DNA from: a virus
Reading direction: 5' to 3' (one strand)
IMG/VR virus record: IMGVR_UViG_3300045970_000147
Location: 1 to 37,134 of that record
DNA length: 37,134 nt
Below, piece after piece: positions 12,461-19,318 of the stretch (position 1 is the first letter of the stretch; every line of letters starts with the position of its first letter). The notes under the pieces are model-generated. The model saw nothing but the letters and a program-made list of their open reading frames with translations, had not been told where the DNA came from and ran no database searches. The position numbers and the translations under genes are program-made.

Positions 12461-13477
12461 ATGGAAAATACAGAAATTACAACCAAGGAGTTTAACGTCC
12501 TTACCCAGTTTACGGTAAAGGCTGCGACCACTCCCGCGCACGACCCAGGCATGGTTCCTGAGGACATGGGAGAAATTCTCAAGTTCTCCGGTTGTGCCAA
12601 CTTCTCGGGACTGATCGAGCAGGGAAACGCCTTTATCGACATGGTAGGCGAAGTAGTTGTTCCCTCCGGGATCGACGTAACCGTTTGGAAGTCTAACCCG
12701 CAAATCTTACTCCAGCATGATCGGAACTACACCATTGGCAGAGGACTGTCTGTTACCAAGAAGAAAGATGGCCTCTACATAGAAGGTGAGATTCACGCTG
12801 GGGCTATGGAAGACGAAGCTTTCTACCGAATCAAGGCCGGACTTCTGTCTTACCTGTCGGTGGGCTTTAGAACCATCAGTGTTGAGTACAAGAAGGTTGG
12901 CGACAAGATGGCATGTTTCATTACTAAGTGCCTGCTTGCAGAAGTGTCAATCGTGAGTATCCCCTGCAATAGTAAGTCCCCATTCCAAGTAATCAAATCG
13001 TTACCCGAAGACGGCGGATTCTACGCCGGAGAGTTGACGAGCAAAGAAGACGAGGTGGTAGTAGTGACCCTAGAAACAGAGACTAACAAAGAAGACCAAG
13101 GAGAGAATATGAAAGTGATGCGCAGAGAACTCCTGTCTGCGGAGAAAGTCAAAGCCTTTGAAGAGTTGGGTCTTGCCGCTGACCTCGACACCGAGAAAGA
13201 GTTGACCTTCCCCGAGCTGGTACAGGCAGTGACTGACCAAGTGTTCGCAAAAATCGCAGAGAAAGAAGCTGCCGCAGCTACGGAAAAAGCTGCTGTCGAA
13301 GCTGAACTCGAAGCTACCAAAGCTGCCGAACTCGAAGCTACCAAAGCTGCCGAACTCGCCGCTGCTGAAGCCCTGGAACTGGAAGCCAAAGAAGCATTCA
13401 CCGACGAAGAAAAAGACGCTGTTAAATCCCTTAGCGAAACCCTCGCTGAACTCAAAAAAGTACTCGACGCCGAGTAA
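12461..13477 (+). CDS. Prohead protease fused to scaffold-like C-terminus
   Basis: A 338-residue protein. Residues about 40-185 are an HK97-type prohead (S78/U35-like) protease: ILLQHDRNYTIGRG with the presumed catalytic His86, YLSVGFRT with Ser133, then EVSIVSIPCN. The remaining 150 residues are Glu/Ala/Lys-rich and coiled-coil-like with repeats of ELEATKAA, as in capsid scaffolds. The protease trims scaffold and capsid protein after shell assembly. An internal in-frame start at 13109 probably makes the scaffold alone. Start at the ATG at 12461 with CGGAG upstream; the capsid gene follows 23 bases after. Confidence 0.9.
   Translation: MENTEITTKEFNVLTQFTVKAATTPAHDPGMVPEDMGEILKFSGCANFSGLIEQGNAFIDMVGEVVVPSGIDVTVWKSNPQILLQHDRNYTIGRGLSVTKKKDGLYIEGEIHAGAMEDEAFYRIKAGLLSYLSVGFRTISVEYKKVGDKMACFITKCLLAEVSIVSIPCNSKSPFQVIKSLPEDGGFYAGELTSKEDEVVVVTLETETNKEDQGENMKVMRRELLSAEKVKAFEELGLAADLDTEKELTFPELVQAVTDQVFAKIAEKEAAAATEKAAVEAELEATKAAELEATKAAELAAAEALELEAKEAFTDEEKDAVKSLSETLAELKKVLDAE
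13109..13477 (+). CDS. Nested in-frame scaffold protein
   Basis: Inside the protease gene and in the same frame, an ATG at 13109 is preceded by AAGGAG (13098-13103) at a five-base spacing. It would give a 122-residue protein (MKVMRRELLSAEKVKAFEEL...) with the acidic, alanine-rich coiled coil (EAAAATEKAAVEAEL...). This is the same design as lambda Nu3 inside gene C, where a scaffold is made from the 3' end of the protease gene. The site is visible in the sequence; use of it is inferred. Confidence 0.66.
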   Translation: MKVMRRELLSAEKVKAFEELGLAADLDTEKELTFPELVQAVTDQVFAKIAEKEAAAATEKAAVEAELEATKAAELEATKAAELAAAEALELEAKEAFTDEEKDAVKSLSETLAELKKVLDAE

Positions 13478-13500
13478 TACACAACAGGAGACCTATAAAC

Positions 13501-14823
13501 ATGAATGAAGAAATCAAAGCCCTTCAGACTGCGGTAGTTGAAATTACTCGCGTCATGAAAGAGAAAGCCGACGCAGGTTACTCTGCCGAAGTTACCGCCC
13601 TGTCCACCCAGCTCACCGACATCCAGAAGTCTCTGGCTGACCGGAAGCACACCTTCGCTGTTGCTTCGCAGGCTGATACCACCACGAAAGAAATGTCCAT
13701 CAAGAGCGACGAACTGTTCATTGCTTCGGCCCTGTGCCAGAAGAAAGACGGTTCTTTTGACCGCAAGATGTACGAGGCCGTTTCTGGCTCTGTAGATTAT
13801 GTCGATGCTACCAAAGCTTTTGGCGACGTTCTTGCCAACAACACCGGTACGGCTGCTGACGGTGGTGCCTGGATTCCTACGGCGTTCTCTTCGCAGCTCC
13901 AGTCAGAAATCTTCCTGAAACTCGAAATTGCTGGCCTGTTTTCGCGTATCAACATGCCTGCTCCTACGTTCGTCCTTCCGTTCTCGCCTGCCCGTATGGT
14001 TGCTGCGGCTGTTGCTGAAGCTGGCGCACCTACCAAGGTCAAAGGCGTTACCCAGAAACTGACCTTCACCGCCAACAAACTGATGAGCAACGTCGAGTTC
14101 ACCGACGAGCTGGATCAGGATTCTATCGTTGCTATCCTGCCGTTCATCCGTAAGCAGCTCATCGACGGCTACGCCCTCTCGATGGAAGCAATGAGCCTGA
14201 ATGGTGATACCGGCACGACCACCACCATGACTGCCTACACTGGCGAAGACTGCCGTAAGTATGTCAAAGGTCTCCGTGCTGACGCGCTGGGCAATACCGC
14301 TACGGTTGCTATGGGCGGCACTAAGCCTACCGATTCCCTGATGCGTGACCTTCGCGCCAAGATGGGCAAGTACGGCAAGAATCCGTCTGAGCTGGCCTAC
14401 ATCGTTGACATTGCTACCTACAACGCAATGCTCAAGTACACCGGCTATCAGGCTATCTACCAGTATGGCGCTGGCGCTGTTGTTTGCTCCGGCGAACTCG
14501 GTCGTCTGGATAACATCCCGATCATCGTTACCGAACTGCTTCCGCAGATCGGACAGCTCACCATCTCGGTAGACCCCAAGCTCCAGGCTGCTGTTGATGC
14601 AACCGGCAAGTGGCACACCACCACGGCTGGTAACGTCTCCACCAACTGCGTGCTGGCCAACAAAAACGGCTACATGTGGGGCGACAGGAATGCGTTCGGT
14701 CTCGAAACCTTCCGCAACCCGTTCAACCAGACCCTCAACCTCATCGGTTCGCAGCGCCTCGACTTCCAGAAAGTCCTTGCTTCTACTGACCCGACTTCGG
14801 CTATGGGCATCAACATTGTCTAA
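13501..14823 (+). CDS. Major capsid protein (HK97 fold)
   Basis: A 440-residue protein. The first 60-80 residues are a charged coiled-coil delta-like domain (MNEEIKALQTAVVEITRVMKEK...), probably removed by the protease. The HK97-like body starts near the ELFIASAL/GGAWIPTAFSSQL region and ends with NQTLNLIGSQRLDFQKVLASTDPTSA. Patterns such as GGAWIPTAFSSQLQSEIFLKLEIAGLFSRI and KLTFTANKLMSNVEFTDELDQDS fit this family. It builds the icosahedral shell. Strong ribosome binding site (CAGGAGACC). Codons favour a C-ending set, as expected for the most abundant protein. A hairpin follows the stop. Confidence 0.93.
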   Translation: MNEEIKALQTAVVEITRVMKEKADAGYSAEVTALSTQLTDIQKSLADRKHTFAVASQADTTTKEMSIKSDELFIASALCQKKDGSFDRKMYEAVSGSVDYVDATKAFGDVLANNTGTAADGGAWIPTAFSSQLQSEIFLKLEIAGLFSRINMPAPTFVLPFSPARMVAAAVAEAGAPTKVKGVTQKLTFTANKLMSNVEFTDELDQDSIVAILPFIRKQLIDGYALSMEAMSLNGDTGTTTTMTAYTGEDCRKYVKGLRADALGNTATVAMGGTKPTDSLMRDLRAKMGKYGKNPSELAYIVDIATYNAMLKYTGYQAIYQYGAGAVVCSGELGRLDNIPIIVTELLPQIGQLTISVDPKLQAAVDATGKWHTTTAGNVSTNCVLANKNGYMWGDRNAFGLETFRNPFNQTLNLIGSQRLDFQKVLASTDPTSAMGINIV

Positions 14824-14831
14824 GCAACTTA

Positions 14832-14855
14832 AGCGGAGGGGGCAACCCCTCCGCT
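14832..14855 (+). terminator. Hairpin with GCAA tetraloop after the capsid gene
   Basis: AGCGGAGGGG (14832-14841) and CCCCTCCGCT (14846-14855) form a perfect 10-bp stem capped by the GNRA-type loop GCAA. No T run follows, so it is not a classical terminator. It more likely protects the capsid mRNA end or attenuates read-through, giving more capsid than connector protein. Confidence 0.7.
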
Positions 14856-14876
14856 GCACTTACCTTGGAGGGTTCA

Positions 14877-15050
14877 GTGGATTACTCTAGCTTGACGAAA
14901 GACGAGAAGATTAAGTTGGCTAACGAACTGTTAGCGTCAGCCTATTCTGAAGTAGCACCTGAAGTGGTTGTAGTTGAAGAAGTGAAGCAGCCTAACAACC
15001 CGTTTGATCCCGGTGGGGCGATGACCTCCGCTGAATGCGCCTGGACGTAA
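14877..15050 (+). CDS. Small hypothetical protein between capsid and connector
   Basis: A 57-residue protein starting at GTG (14877) with GGAGG at 14867-14871. It has a helical N-terminus (SLTKDEKIKLANELLASAYSE), an acidic Val-rich middle (EVVVVEEVKQ) and a short Pro/Gly tail. No family was recognised. By position it may be a small head accessory protein. Confidence 0.58.
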   Translation: MDYSSLTKDEKIKLANELLASAYSEVAPEVVVVEEVKQPNNPFDPGGAMTSAECAWT

Positions 15051-15070
15051 CCCTTACTGAGAGGAACACT

Positions 15071-15625
15071 ATGAGCTTCACTACTATAGAAGATGTAATG
15101 TTGTTCCTCAATAAAGAGGAGCTGACTGACCTGGAAGTCAGTCAGGTTACGGCACTGATTAGCCAGATGGATGGGGTAATAGCCAACTACTGCGGGTGGG
15201 CTGTTTTAGCTACCGACTACGTTGGTAAGAAGTTTAGCGGAGACGGAACCTCTTCTGAGATCACACTTAGCTCCTACCCGCTTAATTCGATTACGTCCGT
15301 AGTGCAGGATGGGGTAGAGATTAAGGATACCCTTGAAGCAAGTAATGAGGAAGGAATCCTGTTCATTGCTGATGGCACGACCAAGTTCACAAAGGGCTTG
15401 CGGAACATTGTTGCTTCGTATAACGCCGGATTCACGGCAGTTCCTAGCGACCTAGTGTATGCAGCCAGCTACCTTGTAGGCGTTCACTTCGACCGAATCA
15501 GCGAGTCTACGATAGCGGTAGAAGACGAGAAGTTCAACACCATCACTGTAAAGCATGCGTCTACTGACCTTCCTAAGTTGGTCATCCGAGTCCTGGACCG
15601 ATACCGATTGATTTCCATCTACTAA
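15071..15625 (+). CDS. Head-tail connector (HK97 gp6-like adaptor)
   Basis: A 184-residue protein. The N-terminus (FTTIEDVMLFLNKEELTDLEVSQVTALISQMDGVIANYCG) matches the helical start of HK97 gp6/SPP1 gp15-type adaptors. A beta insert (YVGKKFSGDGTSSEITLSSYPLNSITSVVQDG) and a C-terminal helix follow. It forms a ring below the portal. The ATG at 15071 with GAGAGGAA upstream is preferred to an upstream frame start at 15035. Confidence 0.8.
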   Translation: MSFTTIEDVMLFLNKEELTDLEVSQVTALISQMDGVIANYCGWAVLATDYVGKKFSGDGTSSEITLSSYPLNSITSVVQDGVEIKDTLEASNEEGILFIADGTTKFTKGLRNIVASYNAGFTAVPSDLVYAASYLVGVHFDRISESTIAVEDEKFNTITVKHASTDLPKLVIRVLDRYRLISIY

Positions 15626-15638
15626 GCTGAGAGGTCTT

Positions 15639-16265
15639 ATGTCTACCACAATGTCAAAAGCAGTGATGCGTATCCTTAAGACCAAAGTAGGTATTGTTGG
15701 GACTAACCCCAGAATATTCAACGTAGACACGAAGCGGTTCTCCTACGGATACGCCGAAGTTAATATCAACGCCTCGTCTCCCTTCAGTCGCACTAAGGTG
15801 CATAAGGGCTGGCTAGAAGGCGGCTCTGATATCGTAGAAGGGTCGTTAATTCAGGACCGGCTAGACAGCAATTACTACATGGTTATGTCGGTGAAGAAAG
15901 AAGGATGGAAAGGTGAGGTGGCGTATAAAGACGTTACCCTCTACTATTGCAACAAGACCTGCACCATCCAACGGTTTAGTGAGGCTAAGGCTACCAATGC
16001 GTTCGGTCGAGTGGTTGACTCCGCTCCTGCTACGCTGCACACAAACGTCTACATCATGGTCAATCCTCAGAACTACGACGAGCAGCCGGGGAAGGATATC
16101 ATCCTAGAGAACAACAAGATTAAGTTGGCCATACAGTCTAAGTACGGGGTCCAGGTCAACGACCGCATTGTTACTTCTGAGGGAGACACCTTGATTGTCG
16201 AGACGGTTGATAAATACTCCTTGGTCGGTATATGGATTCTAGGTGTAGACAAGGATTCGAGGTAG
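15639..16265 (+). CDS. Putative head closure / head-tail joining protein
   Basis: A 208-residue protein placed where the head-closure (stopper) gene lies in HK97-like phages, between adaptor and neck genes. The C-terminus (LAIQSKYGVQVNDRIVTSEGDTLIVETVDKYSLVGIWILGVDKD) has the small beta-barrel look of stopper proteins (GDRI, VETV), and the middle carries PLYY-like beta strands. Sequence identity to a named family was not recognised, so the role rests mainly on gene order. Ribosome binding site GAGAGG before the ATG. Confidence 0.58.
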   Translation: MSTTMSKAVMRILKTKVGIVGTNPRIFNVDTKRFSYGYAEVNINASSPFSRTKVHKGWLEGGSDIVEGSLIQDRLDSNYYMVMSVKKEGWKGEVAYKDVTLYYCNKTCTIQRFSEAKATNAFGRVVDSAPATLHTNVYIMVNPQNYDEQPGKDIILENNKIKLAIQSKYGVQVNDRIVTSEGDTLIVETVDKYSLVGIWILGVDKDSR

Positions 16266-16270
16266 TCGCA

Positions 16271-16888
16271 ATGGGTATAACTTTTACGGTGCCTACTGAA
16301 GGTATTAATAGGATACGTAGCAAGCTGATGAAGACGATGCAGGAAATTGAGAAGCCAAGCAGCGCCGTATACAAGTACAAGATAGTGCTGCTGAATGAGT
16401 ACAAGCAGGCTGTGGCTTCTGCTATGGGTTCTGTGTCTGCGCGGGGCGGTAATGCCGTCCTATCGTTTCAGGGTGATACTAAGGCGGTATATTGGAAGAA
16501 CTTATCGCCGCGCACCCTGGCTAGAAAAGCTATTAGGCTAGGTCTCATATCCCCTAGCGGGTTAAGTGGTTACAAGGAGGCTAAAGCAGCCGCTTACGCC
16601 AACTTTAAAAACGAGTTTAGGATCTGGGTAGATACCGGCGACACAAGAGGATCGGTTGATGTCTATGAGACGGATGGATTCGCTGGCATACGTGGTAATG
16701 CAGAGACTATGAAGAGAGCCTACCAGACTGAGTTCGGGATTGGTAGCACCGGAAAACCTATGCCTGCTCGCGGGTTGTTCACCATTATCAACGCAGAGTT
16801 CGTGAGAGCCAAGTTAAAGATTATGGAACACGTCAAAGCAGACGTAGTAGCCACTGCAATTCAGTGCGGGTGGGGTGCATCTAACTAG
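16271..16888 (+). CDS. Putative neck/tail completion (virion morphogenesis-like) protein
   Basis: A 205-residue protein. Near the C-terminus, EFGIGSTGKPMPARGLFTIINAEF recalls the PAR(P/G)F motif of tail-completion proteins of the HK97 gp10 and Mu gpG types. Earlier there are WVDTGDTRGSVDVYETDGFAGI strands typical of that fold. ATG at 16271 with GAGG upstream; it begins five bases after the preceding stop. It should connect the head closure ring with the tail tube. Moderately sure. Confidence 0.6.
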   Translation: MGITFTVPTEGINRIRSKLMKTMQEIEKPSSAVYKYKIVLLNEYKQAVASAMGSVSARGGNAVLSFQGDTKAVYWKNLSPRTLARKAIRLGLISPSGLSGYKEAKAAAYANFKNEFRIWVDTGDTRGSVDVYETDGFAGIRGNAETMKRAYQTEFGIGSTGKPMPARGLFTIINAEFVRAKLKIMEHVKADVVATAIQCGWGASN

Positions 16889-16907
16889 ATACCGAGGAGA
16901 TATTACT

Positions 16908-17318
16908 ATGTTGACCTTGCACCAAGTAGAGTCGGCACTTCTTCGGCATCTGCACGAACAGCTAGAAGTACCGCTAGGAATAAAGATCTTTGAGAGCGTC
17001 TTTTATGTAGACTTTACCACCTACACAAAATGGGTAGTTATAGACTACCTTTCAAATGTTCTGGGGCCACAAGCCAAGCAGCTTCTATTTCTGCACATAG
17101 CTGTAAAGAAGCAAGGGCAGAACGAAGCCGAAGAGTTGGCTAAGTTGGTAGATTCTGTCTATTCCGTAGTAGACCAAGGAACTAGGTTTGCTGTGTATAA
17201 CTACACTACCGGAGCTGTAATCGGAGAAACAGAAGTTTGCGAAGTAAGCCTAAGCCCGGTTATGCAACATCAGGGTGGCGGCAGTTACCGTAGTTTGACA
17301 CTTGGATTGGTTTACTAA
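16908..17318 (+). CDS. Putative tail terminator protein
   Basis: A 136-residue protein lying directly before the tail tube gene, where the tail terminator (lambda gpU-like) is encoded. It has the alternating helix and strand pattern of that fold (VESALLRHLHEQLEVPLGIKIFE, WVVIDYLSNVLGPQAKQLLFLHIAVKKQG, then CEVSLSPVMQHQGGGSYRSLTLGLVY). Start ATG 16908 with GAGGAGA upstream. The role rests on position and fold pattern rather than on identity to a named protein. Confidence 0.62.
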   Translation: MLTLHQVESALLRHLHEQLEVPLGIKIFESVFYVDFTTYTKWVVIDYLSNVLGPQAKQLLFLHIAVKKQGQNEAEELAKLVDSVYSVVDQGTRFAVYNYTTGAVIGETEVCEVSLSPVMQHQGGGSYRSLTLGLVY

Positions 17319-17359
17319 CACCAACAAAACAACCACTTAATTCTTAAGGAGATTTAAAA

Positions 17360-18421
17360 ATGGCTACACTCAGTAAAGATTATCAGCCTGTTGTAAAAGA
17401 CGTTAATAACGTCCTCGTAGGCGTTGCGCAGGTTAGACTTGGCAAGCCTTCCACTCGTGCGGTCAGTTCTTGGGTCAACCCCACTGCGCAGACTGTGCCT
17501 ACCGCTGTAGGCCAGAGCACTACCTTTGTAGATGCTACCGACGCTACCACCGTTATTGTAGTCCCTACTGCCAACACCACAAACACCGGAACTATTGGTA
17601 CGGTCACCGTAACCGGAACGTACACCGGCAGATATGACGGAACTGTAATTATACGGTATTCGTCTACTACGCTGTTGGAAATTTACGCACCTAACGGGTT
17701 TAAAACCACCGCAGCTATTACCACACTTACCTCCGTTCCTTTGACTGTTATCAATCTGGGTACTGCTGCTCCGTCTGGACTTTCAGTTGCCGCAGGCGTA
17801 TTTGGCACTGCACCCGCAGTAGGTGATACCTGGGTAGTTCCTGTCTTCGCTGCTGCTACAACCGCGTGGTCGCGTGTCCAGACCGGAATCGTCTCCCCCT
17901 ACTCTATCTTCACCGGTTCTGCTGACTCGGTAGGTGGACTCAAGTCCTCTAGCTTCCAGCCCAAATTTGATAGTATCAAGACGCTGGAAAGTGGCATGCC
18001 TGAGGAAGTAGTTGACCGTATTGTTACCAAAGTAAGTGCCCAGCTTAAGTTTGACTCCCTTGAGTACGGAAACAGTGCTATCTCTGCTTTGCGCGTTGCA
18101 GTACAAGATACCATTAACAATGGCAACCTCGTTTCGTTCCCGGCTGAAGTTGTTATGCGCACACGCGGTAACAAACTGGTTACCTTCTGGGTTCCTAACT
18201 GCGGCATTACCAGCGCACCTACGTATGCGCCGACCAACGACTACAGTTCGCTTAGCTGGGAACTTGAGTGTCTTAACCAGTGCGAGATCGGGGCATGGGT
18301 TACCGGCAATGCTAACAACCTCGGAACGGATTATGCCACTTGTGTACAGACTGAAGTAGCCGCATACAATGCTTGGCTGCGCAATGCTCCGCTGTTTCAA
18401 GAATTGCAGTATACTCACTAA
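17360..18421 (+). CDS. Major tail (tube) protein with inserted Ig-like or beta domain
   Basis: A 353-residue protein with AAGGAG upstream. The start (YQPVVKDVNNVLVGVAQVRLGKPS) and the end (LVSFPAEVVMRTRGNKLVTFWVPNCGITSAPTYAPTNDYSSLSWELECL) fit a tube-forming tail protein. Residues about 67-165 form a Thr/Val-rich beta domain (TIGTVTVTGTYTGRYDGTVIIRYSS...) that looks like an inserted Ig-like or decoration domain on the outside of the tail. It is followed by the 16-bp palindrome and a hairpin, then the chaperone genes, the standard order. Confidence 0.8.
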   Translation: MATLSKDYQPVVKDVNNVLVGVAQVRLGKPSTRAVSSWVNPTAQTVPTAVGQSTTFVDATDATTVIVVPTANTTNTGTIGTVTVTGTYTGRYDGTVIIRYSSTTLLEIYAPNGFKTTAAITTLTSVPLTVINLGTAAPSGLSVAAGVFGTAPAVGDTWVVPVFAAATTAWSRVQTGIVSPYSIFTGSADSVGGLKSSSFQPKFDSIKTLESGMPEEVVDRIVTKVSAQLKFDSLEYGNSAISALRVAVQDTINNGNLVSFPAEVVMRTRGNKLVTFWVPNCGITSAPTYAPTNDYSSLSWELECLNQCEIGAWVTGNANNLGTDYATCVQTEVAAYNAWLRNAPLFQELQYTH

Positions 18422-18426
18422 GATTA

Positions 18427-18442
18427 GTGCGACATGTCGCAC
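18427..18442. promoter_or_regulatory. 16-bp perfect palindrome, copy 2 of 3
   Basis: GTGCGACATGTCGCAC, identical to 2074-2089 and 33824-33839. It begins five bases after the tail tube stop codon and is followed at once by a separate hairpin. It lies inside a late operon, not next to any promoter that I can see. Confidence 0.8.
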
Positions 18443-18452
18443 CTACCACAAG

Positions 18453-18479
18453 CAGAGGCGTGGTTTTACCGCGCCTCTG
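18453..18479 (+). terminator. Hairpin after the tail tube gene
   Basis: CAGAGGCGTGG (18453-18463) pairs with 18469-18479 (one G-U pair) around the loop TTTTA. No T run follows, so it likely attenuates or protects RNA ends, reducing chaperone expression relative to tail tube protein. Confidence 0.6.
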
Positions 18480-18514
18480 TGTGTTCTCCCCTACTATGAA
18501 ATACTGAGGATCAA

Positions 18515-18940
18515 ATGGCATACAACAAGGTTAGCTCGAAACTTTATCAGGCCACTGTAAACGGCAAGTATGTAGACATCAACTGTCCGTACGGTAAAGT
18601 ACAAGCAGTATTTTCAGCCTTCATTGGGGCTGGCGGAATGATTACCGAGGACGGTCAGGTACAGACCGACATCATCTCTCTTATTAGTAACTTTCAGCGA
18701 GTAGGCGACATTCTGCTTACGGAGTATGGGGCTAAGGGAGATATTATTTCGGAAGGGGATTGCTCTATTCTTGACACCGAAGAAACCGTGGAGCTGTTTG
18801 AAATCGCTGTCGATGTTGTAACGGGTTTTATCGAGACCATAACGGCGATGCAAGCGAGGCAGGAAGCGAAGGCAGCGGTTGTGGTCCAGCAAAAAGAAAA
18901 AGAGGCAAAAGCCAAGAAGGACAAGAAGACGACAACTTAA
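18515..18940 (+). CDS. Tail assembly chaperone (lambda gpG-like)
   Basis: A 141-residue protein in the slot between tail tube and tape measure. An N-terminal beta part (NGKYVDINCPYGKVQAVFSAFI) is followed by helices and a highly charged Ala/Lys-rich tail. In lambda-like phages this protein and a frameshifted longer form wrap the tape measure protein during tail assembly. The slippery heptamer GGGTTTT at 18823-18829 lies in frame at codons about 103-105, and the -1 frame is open from 18802 into the next gene. The ribosome binding site before 18515 is weak (CTGAGGATC). Confidence 0.7.
   Translation: MAYNKVSSKLYQATVNGKYVDINCPYGKVQAVFSAFIGAGGMITEDGQVQTDIISLISNFQRVGDILLTEYGAKGDIISEGDCSILDTEETVELFEIAVDVVTGFIETITAMQARQEAKAAVVVQQKEKEAKAKKDKKTTT
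18823..18829 (+). other. Candidate -1 ribosomal frameshift site
   Basis: GGGTTTT is read as G GGT TTT in the chaperone frame, a perfect X-XXY-YYZ heptamer. The -1 frame has a stop at 18799-18801, then none until well past 18958, where the second chaperone frame continues. Sliding here would fuse about 105 residues of the first protein to the second through a Gly/Ser/charged linker. It is about 110 bases before the zero-frame stop. Confidence 0.55.
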
Positions 18941-18957
18941 CAGTTGACGGACTCATA

Positions 18958-19242
18958 ATGTCCCTTTCGGACTTCAATCCGTTAACCTACCTCTACTACA
19001 TATGGGGTTATAGTTGGAATGAGATACTTTCCTACTACAAACAAAAGAACAAAGAGTATGTAGACAAGCGCAAGGTAGACTTCGACTTCATGATCCAACT
19101 AGCTAAGGCAGCTCTAGGCAGTGGTTCTGGTGAGGATGGGTACACCTTAGATACAGGGGAAGGTATTGAGGATATGACCGATGAGCAGGAAGCGGAACTT
19201 CGACTCGCTCTCGGAGATGATTTCGATAAACTTTATGGGTAA
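18958..19242 (+). CDS. Second tail assembly chaperone (lambda gpT-like), probably made by frameshift
   Basis: A 94-residue frame just after the gpG-like gene and before the tape measure gene, where gpT-like frames are found. Contains a hydrophobic/aromatic start (FNPLTYLYYIWGYSWNEILSYY), a basic helix and an acidic tail. Its ATG has no good ribosome binding site and the frame is open upstream to 18802 in the -1 frame of the preceding gene, so it is more likely expressed only as a fusion by frameshift. A terminator follows the stop. Confidence 0.62.
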   Translation: MSLSDFNPLTYLYYIWGYSWNEILSYYKQKNKEYVDKRKVDFDFMIQLAKAALGSGSGEDGYTLDTGEGIEDMTDEQEAELRLALGDDFDKLYG

Positions 19243-19248
19243 TTAATG

Positions 19249-19295
19249 TGGGTGGGTTATAATAGGTGAGTAGCCTGAGTAACCCACCCATTTTT
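19249..19295 (+). terminator. Intrinsic terminator between chaperones and tape measure
   Basis: TGGGTGGGTTA (19249-19259) pairs with TAACCCACCCA (19280-19290) around a 20-base loop, followed by TTTTT (19291-19295). It lies inside the tail operon with no visible promoter between it and the tape measure gene at 19319, so read-through or antitermination seems needed for tail genes. Confidence 0.85.
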
Positions 19296-19318
19296 CGTCA
19301 ACTGGTTTGGAGGTTATT

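Noticed and set aside
13903-14859. Long minus-strand frame antisense to the capsid gene
   Set aside because: It is a codon-bias shadow of the capsid gene; no start signal or family.
18891-18910. A-rich tract at the end of the chaperone gene as frameshift site
   Set aside because: In the reading frame it is CAA AAA GAA AAA, which does not give an X-XXY-YYZ heptamer; GGGTTTT at 18823 does.
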